Source: Streptomyces finlayi (GTDB lineage: Bacteria > Actinomycetota > Actinomycetes > Streptomycetales > Streptomycetaceae). Taken from it: DNA of 64,000 nucleotides. The stretch is from assembly GCF_014216315.1 (NCBI RefSeq), contig NZ_CP045702.1, positions 1,116,001-1,180,000 on the forward strand. Direction: 5' to 3'. The notes beneath the pieces are model-generated. The model did no database searches. It was not told where the DNA came from and saw only the letters and a list, made by a program, of their open reading frames with translations. The stretch's first letter is position 1. Every line of letters starts with the position of its first letter. Positions 60,015 to 64,000 of the stretch are shown in pieces. The position numbers and the translations under genes were made by a program.

Positions 60015-62143
60015 GCACCACCACCACTGAGCTTCTGAAGGGTGCGGCCGAGCTGTTCCCCGGCGAGGTCGTCACACAGGCGCACGTACGCCACCTGGAC
60101 CTTCCGGCCGGTGCGGGCCGTTTCGCCCTCATCACGCTGGACAACGGCCTGGACCACACCAAGCCGACCACCTTCGGACCGCAGTCGCTGGCGAACCTGA
60201 ACGCCGCCATCGACCAGGTCGAGAAGGAGGCCGCCGAGGGCGCGATCACCGGCATCGGCCTCACCGGCAAGCCGTTCATCTTCGCGGTCGGCGCCGACCT
60301 CAAGGGTGTCGAGCTCCTGAAGGAGCACAAGGACGCGCTGGCCATCGGCAAGGGCGGCCACGACGTCTTCCGCCGCCTGTCCGGCCTCGCGGTCCCGACG
60401 TTCGCGTACTACAACGGCGCTGCCATGGGCGGCGGTGTCGAGGTCGGTCTGCACTGCTCGTACCGCACCGTCTCCAAGGCGCTCCCCGCCTTCTCGCTGC
60501 CAGAGGTCTTCCTCGGTCTGGTCCCCGGCTGGGGCGGCTGCGCGCTGCTCCCCAACCTGATCGGCGCCGACCGCGCCGTCACGGTGATCATCGAGAACTC
60601 GCTCAACCAGAACCGCCAGCTCAAGGGCAAGCAGGTCTTCGAGCTCGGGATCGCCGACGCCCTCTTCGAGGGAGCGGACTTCCTGGAGCAGTCGCTGATC
60701 TGGACCGCGTCCGTGCTGAACGGCACGCTCACGGTGGAGCGTCCCGACGTCGACCGCGGTGACGCCTGGGACCAGGCCGTCGCCCGCGGCCGGGCCATCG
60801 CCGACTCCAAGGTGCACGGGGCGGCCCCGGCCGCGTACCGCGCGCTGGACATCATCGCCGCCGCCAAGGACGGCGACCTCGGCGCCGGCTTCGACGCCGA
60901 GGACCAGGCCCTCGCGGACCTGATCATGGGTGGCGAGCTGCGCTCCGGCATCTACGCCTTCAACCTGGTGCAGAAGCGCGCCAAGCGCCCCGCCGGGGCC
61001 CCGGACAAGGCGCTGGCCCGTCCGGTCACCAAGGTCGGCGTGGTGGGTGCCGGCCTGATGGCCAGCCAGCTCGCGCTGCTCTTCCTGCGCCGCCTGGAGG
61101 TCCCGGTCGTCCTCACGGACATCGACCAGGCCCGGGTCGACAAGGGTGTGGGCTATGTCCACTCCGAGATCGACAAGCTGCTCGGCAAGGGCCGCATCAA
61201 CCAGGACAAGGCCAACCGTTACAAGGGCCTGGTCTCCGGTGTGCTGGACAAGGCGGAGGGCTTCTCCGACGCCGACTTCATCATCGAGGCGGTCTTCGAG
61301 GAGATCGGCGTCAAGCAGCAGGTGTTCGCGGAGGTCGAGGCGGTCGCTCCGGCGCACGCGATCCTCGCCACCAACACCTCCTCGCTGTCGGTCACCGAGA
61401 TGGCGTCGAAGCTGAAGAACCCCGAGCGGGTCGTCGGCTTCCACTTCTTCAACCCGGTCGCGATCCTGCCGCTGCTGGAGATCGTCCGCGGCGAGCGGAC
61501 CGACGACGCCTCGCTGGCCACGGCCTTCGGTGTCGCGCGGAAGCTGAAGAAGACCGCGGTGCTGGTGAAGGACGCCCCGGCGTTCGTCGTCAACCGCATC
61601 CTCACCCGCTTCATGGGCGAGATCCAGAACGTCATCGACGAGGGCACCCCGGTCGCCGTCGCCGAGAAGGCCGTCGAGCCCCTCGGTCTGCCGATGTCCC
61701 CGCTGGTGCTCCTGGAGCTCGTCGGCCCGGCCATCGGCCTCCACGTCTCCGAGACCCTGAACCGCGCCTTCCCGGAGCGCTTCACGGTCTCCGAGAACCT
61801 CGCGTCGGTCGTCAAGGCCGGCAAGCGCGGCTTCTACGTCTACGACTCCGGTAAGCCGGAGCTGGACCCGGAGGTCGCCGCACTCCTCAAGCAGGGCGAT
61901 GTCGTCCTGACCGAGGAGCAGGCCCGCGACCGCGTCCTGGACGCGGTGGCGCAGGAGATCGGCCTGATGCTGGACGAGGGTGTCGTCGCCGAGGCGCAGG
62001 ACATCGACCTCTGCCTGATCACCGGCGCGGGCTGGCCCTTCCACCTGGGCGGCATCACGCCGTACCTGGACCGGGCGGGCGTCTCGGAGCGCGTCAACGG
62101 CAAGAAGTTCCTGGCACCGGGCGTGGCGAGCGTTCCGGCCTGA
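60011..62143 (+). CDS. fadB: Fatty-acid oxidation complex subunit alpha (enoyl-CoA hydratase/3-hydroxyacyl-CoA dehydrogenase)
   Basis: 710 residues from the GTG at 60011, overlapping the fadA stop. The N-terminal crotonase domain (FALITLDNGLDHTKPTTFG, FIFAVGADLKGVELLKEH, YYNGAAMGGGVEVGLHCSYR, LPEVFLGLVPGWGGCALLPNLIG) gives hydration. The C-terminal part is the NAD-binding dehydrogenase (VTKVGVVGAGLMASQLALLF, IEAVFEEIGVKQQVFAEVEAV, NTSSLSVTEMA, VGFHFFNPVAILPLLEIVRG). Full length for the family. It acts with FadA in the cytoplasm. Confidence 0.95.
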   Translation: MSTTTTELLKGAAELFPGEVVTQAHVRHLDLPAGAGRFALITLDNGLDHTKPTTFGPQSLANLNAAIDQVEKEAAEGAITGIGLTGKPFIFAVGADLKGVELLKEHKDALAIGKGGHDVFRRLSGLAVPTFAYYNGAAMGGGVEVGLHCSYRTVSKALPAFSLPEVFLGLVPGWGGCALLPNLIGADRAVTVIIENSLNQNRQLKGKQVFELGIADALFEGADFLEQSLIWTASVLNGTLTVERPDVDRGDAWDQAVARGRAIADSKVHGAAPAAYRALDIIAAAKDGDLGAGFDAEDQALADLIMGGELRSGIYAFNLVQKRAKRPAGAPDKALARPVTKVGVVGAGLMASQLALLFLRRLEVPVVLTDIDQARVDKGVGYVHSEIDKLLGKGRINQDKANRYKGLVSGVLDKAEGFSDADFIIEAVFEEIGVKQQVFAEVEAVAPAHAILATNTSSLSVTEMASKLKNPERVVGFHFFNPVAILPLLEIVRGERTDDASLATAFGVARKLKKTAVLVKDAPAFVVNRILTRFMGEIQNVIDEGTPVAVAEKAVEPLGLPMSPLVLLELVGPAIGLHVSETLNRAFPERFTVSENLASVVKAGKRGFYVYDSGKPELDPEVAALLKQGDVVLTEEQARDRVLDAVAQEIGLMLDEGVVAEAQDIDLCLITGAGWPFHLGGITPYLDRAGVSERVNGKKFLAPGVASVPA

Positions 62144-62162
62144 CGTCCGATTTCCCTGTGGG

Positions 62163-62194
62163 CGGGCCGTACGGAATCATCTCCGTACGGCCCG
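62163..62194. terminator. Intrinsic terminator of fadAB
   Basis: A perfect 13-bp stem (CGGGCCGTACGGA / TCCGTACGGCCCG) with a 6-nt loop is followed by a short T-rich run (TTTCCGTT), 19 nt after the fadB stop. Confidence 0.8.
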
Positions 62195-62233
62195 TTTCCG
62201 TTCGGGGCTCGGGCAGGCGGGAAGAACCAGGTC

Positions 62234-62600
62234 ATGCGGCGTCGTGCCGGAAAGCTGCCGAAGGGCTCCGCAGCGCCGTTCCACCGCGGATGGCAGGCTG
62301 ACGGTCTGCGCTCTCGTCCTCCTCGGGGTGTCGCATCCGCTGCCGGTCACCCGAGCGACGCCCTTGGAGAGCGCGCCGGAGCGTCTGCGTATCGCGACCT
62401 GGAACATGTGCGGGGTCCGGCAGTGGAACTGTGAGGACACCGGGACCCGCACCGAGAAGATCCGGGCATTGAAACGACTGGCGGTCACCGACGGCGCGCG
62501 CGTGGTGATGTTGCAGGAGACCTGCGCCGAAGACCTCGCCGACGCGTGGAACGAGTTGGGAAAGGGCTGGCACAGCACCTCTCTGCCCTATGCCGACGCG
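62234..62600 (+). pseudogene. Fragment of an endonuclease/exonuclease/phosphatase-family gene
   Basis: The frame from 62244 contains RLRIATWNMCGVRQWNCEDTGTRTEKIRALKRLAV and VVMLQETCAEDLADAWNELGKGWH, the start of an EEP (DNase I-like) domain with the conserved N and QE metal residues. The upstream Met-Arg-Arg-Arg signal-like start (62234) is in a different frame from the hydrophobic VCALVLLGVSHPLP, suggesting a frameshift near 62300. After about 62600 the frame runs into the antisense of another decayed gene, so the C-terminal two thirds with the catalytic His are missing. A probably secreted enzyme in origin; now non-functional. Confidence 0.6.
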
Positions 62601-62609
62601 GAGCTTCAG

Positions 62610-63620
62610 GCCGCCCTGGACGAACAAGGGCAGAATGCGGGTGTTCTTTTCGACATAGCGGTACGGCGGATTGTCGGCCGTGTCGGCACCGCCACGGCCG
62701 ATGCTCTTGTAGCGGAAGAGTCCGCGACTGAACACACTGGCGGCGACATCCCATGTTCCCTCGACCCATTCGCCCTTCCTCTTCAGACGGTTGGTGTCGA
62801 AGCGGCTCTCGAATCCGGCCCAGTCGTAGCAGTAGCGACTCTGGTTGGAGTGCTCGGTGGCCTGCGGATAGAACGTGGTCTTCGCCGGGTTGACGAGCGT
62901 GCTGCCCGACTTCTTGTTCCGAAGCGCCAGTGCCTTCGTGGACATATGGCGCTTGTGCACGTTGATGAAGCGCACATAGGCGGAGCCCGTCAGCGTCAGC
63001 CAATCGCCGCTCCAGTGGGCGCCGGTGAGCGAACTGTGGGGAGTCAGCTCCTTGCCGAGCCGGGAGTTCGTTGAGCTGACCCTGGTGGACGCGAAGCCAC
63101 TTCACCCGCGCGTCTGCGGGGAGCTCATCGATGAGGTCGTCGTCGGCCTCACTCAAGAACTCCTGGGCCGAGTACATGAAGGCGTCACGATAGTCGTCAT
63201 CCGCATCGGGAAGGACCTTCAGATGCAGCATGAGGTCCGACTTGAGGCATGCGAGGTCGTACTTGCGTTTGTGCTCCCTGAACGAGCGCGAGCGGTGCTG
63301 TCCGAGGAAACGGCTCACGGACTGCACGGCGGCCACTCGGTCCATCAGGTTGCTGAGTTCGGTGTGCCGCTGCGTGATCGAGGGAGCGGCCCCACCGTCA
63401 CGGCGACGCCAGAAATAGACGATGTCGGTGATGACATCGACCTTTCCAGCCTTGAAGTGCGCGAACATGTTGACCCAGGAGTCCTCGTAGAGGACGCCTT
63501 CGGGGAACTGGATGAAGTGGTAATCCCAGAAGGTGCGGCGGAAAACCTTGTTCCAGACCGTCCGGTCGTAGATCAACGCGTCGAAACGCGTGATGTGCGT
63601 GCCCCGACGGTCCGCTGCAT
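62610..63620 (-). pseudogene. Decayed teichoic-acid-type glycosyltransferase / glycerophosphotransferase fragment
   Basis: Minus-strand pieces in two frames look like one former gene. Frame one (about 63600-63070) reads ITRFDALIYDRTVWNKVFRRTFWD, FPEGVLYEDSWVNMFAH, DIVYFWRRRDGGAAPSITQRH, LPADARVKWLRVH, typical of the GT2 part of bifunctional CDP-glycerol glycerophosphotransferases. Frame two (about 63080-62620) reads STNSRLGKELTPHSSLTG, YVRFINVHKRHMSTKALALRNK, SRYCYDWAGFESRFD, EWVEGTWDVAASVFS. The two join out of phase near 63070, probably after an internal deletion. The N-terminus and the catalytic C-terminus are both missing. Composition is less GC-rich than the flanks. Confidence 0.6.
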
Positions 63621-63869
63621 AGGCCCCTTGTGCAAGGGGGATTGCCACGACGCGATGCCTACCGAGCCTCGGACCAGGGTCCGTCGAAGCCGATACCGGC
63701 CTGTACCACGGTGGGACAACGCTACAGAGTCTCATGGCTCCCGTACGTTCACTCGATCGACTGTCTATAGTTCTAATCCACCAGACAGCAGCGGACCGGC
63801 TCGCCCCCCACCCGAGTCCAACCCGACCACTTGCGCCCTCAGGGGCCACGAGTTGCGAGGACTCACAGA

Positions 63870-64000
63870 ATGAGCCACGACGCCACGCCCCCGGGCCCGC
63901 GCGCCTCCCGGCGAGGGGACTCCGCCAAGCGCGGACGCAAGAAGGACCGCAAGCCCCGTCGCGGCCTCAAGATCGCCCTCGGGATCTTCCTCGTGCTCCT
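63870..64000 (+). CDS. N-terminus of a probable LCP (LytR-CpsA-Psr) family protein, cut by window end
   Basis: The ATG at 63870 opens MSHDATPPGPRASRRGDSAK followed by a strongly basic stretch (KRGRKKDRKPRRG) and the start of a membrane helix (LKIALGIFLVLL) at the window edge. A long basic cytoplasmic tail plus one helix is typical of LCP proteins that attach glycopolymers to peptidoglycan. Such genes cluster with teichoic-acid genes like the decayed one to its left. Only 43 residues are visible, so the family is a guess from shape and context. Confidence 0.45.
   Translation, partial: MSHDATPPGPRASRRGDSAKRGRKKDRKPRRGLKIALGIFLVL

Noticed and set aside
59927..62044. 705-codon minus-strand open frame opposite fadB
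   Set aside because: Shadow of the fadB reading frame, rich in Asp/Gly/Arg/Val as expected for GC-rich antisense, with no recognisable domain.
63624..63639. CCCCTTG/CAAGGGG palindrome as a terminator
   Set aside because: Very short stem with almost no loop inside decayed sequence; no gene end nearby to serve.
1..64000. CRISPR arrays, tRNA or rRNA genes, origin or integrase attachment sites
   Set aside because: None seen: no regularly spaced repeats, no cloverleaf-like sequence noticed, no dnaA-box cluster and no integrase gene.

Overview
The window is a 64 kb chromosomal segment of a Streptomyces or very close relative. The DNA is very GC-rich, start codons include many GTG and a few TTG, and strong AGGAGG-type ribosome sites are common. 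The gene set is typical of the genus: a coproporphyrin-type heme pathway (hemE, hemY, hemQ), murC, zapE, a ribonuclease D, DUF3000, DUF4349 and secreted TAP-type hydrolases. I see no rRNA, tRNA or CRISPR array and no capsid, portal or terminase genes.

Positions 1-1739 hold the 3' part of a gene resembling GTPase-associated protein 1. From 31464 down to 1906 (minus strand) runs one long, tightly packed operon for an extracellular-type contractile injection system (eCIS). In transcription order it encodes: sheath, inner tube, a zinc-ribbon baseplate chaperone-like protein, an unknown proline-rich protein, a DUF4255 terminator/cap protein with a histone-H1-like tail, an AAA+ ATPase, a 95-residue protein, a 2116-residue DUF4157 (eCIS core) protein, a candidate immunity protein, a CIS tube-domain protein, a LysM-like tail protein, gpD, gpV spike, PAAR-like tip, gp25, two very large baseplate proteins, a tail-I-like protein, a DUF6519 protein and a peptidoglycan amidase. 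Many neighbours overlap by ATGA, which implies translational coupling. The DUF4157 protein ends in a nuclease-like domain and is followed at once by a lower-GC gene. I read this pair as an exchangeable toxin/immunity cassette inside the structural operon.

Positions 32009-42726 carry mostly housekeeping genes: a zinc-finger protein, msrB, murC, a conserved protein, a RibD-like reductase, zapE, an OsmC protein, a Tat-exported PhoX-like protein, a lipoprotein polysaccharide deacetylase, a small zinc ribbon protein, an AIM24 protein, a PTH2-type protein and a DUF4142 protein. Positions 42838-46110 hold a DUF692 (MNIO) enzyme with an extra C-terminal domain. It overlaps a TIGR04222 membrane protein with a Gly/Ser/Cys tail and is followed by a tail-less paralogue. 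This looks like an undercharacterised RiPP-like modification system.

Positions 46212-62143 return to core metabolism: a secreted TAP hydrolase, hemQ-hemY, DUF4349, a CoA-disulfide-reductase-like flavoprotein, hemE, DUF3000, an orphan LuxR-type regulator, rnd, and a fadA-fadB pair. A complete IS4-family element with a 10-bp target duplication sits between the flavoprotein gene and hemE. It is inserted into the edge of a 158-bp MITE-like element that itself landed on the hemE stop codon. The last 2 kb contain two decayed genes (a nuclease/phosphatase fragment and a teichoic-acid-type glycosyltransferase fragment) and the start of a probable LCP-family gene cut by the window end.
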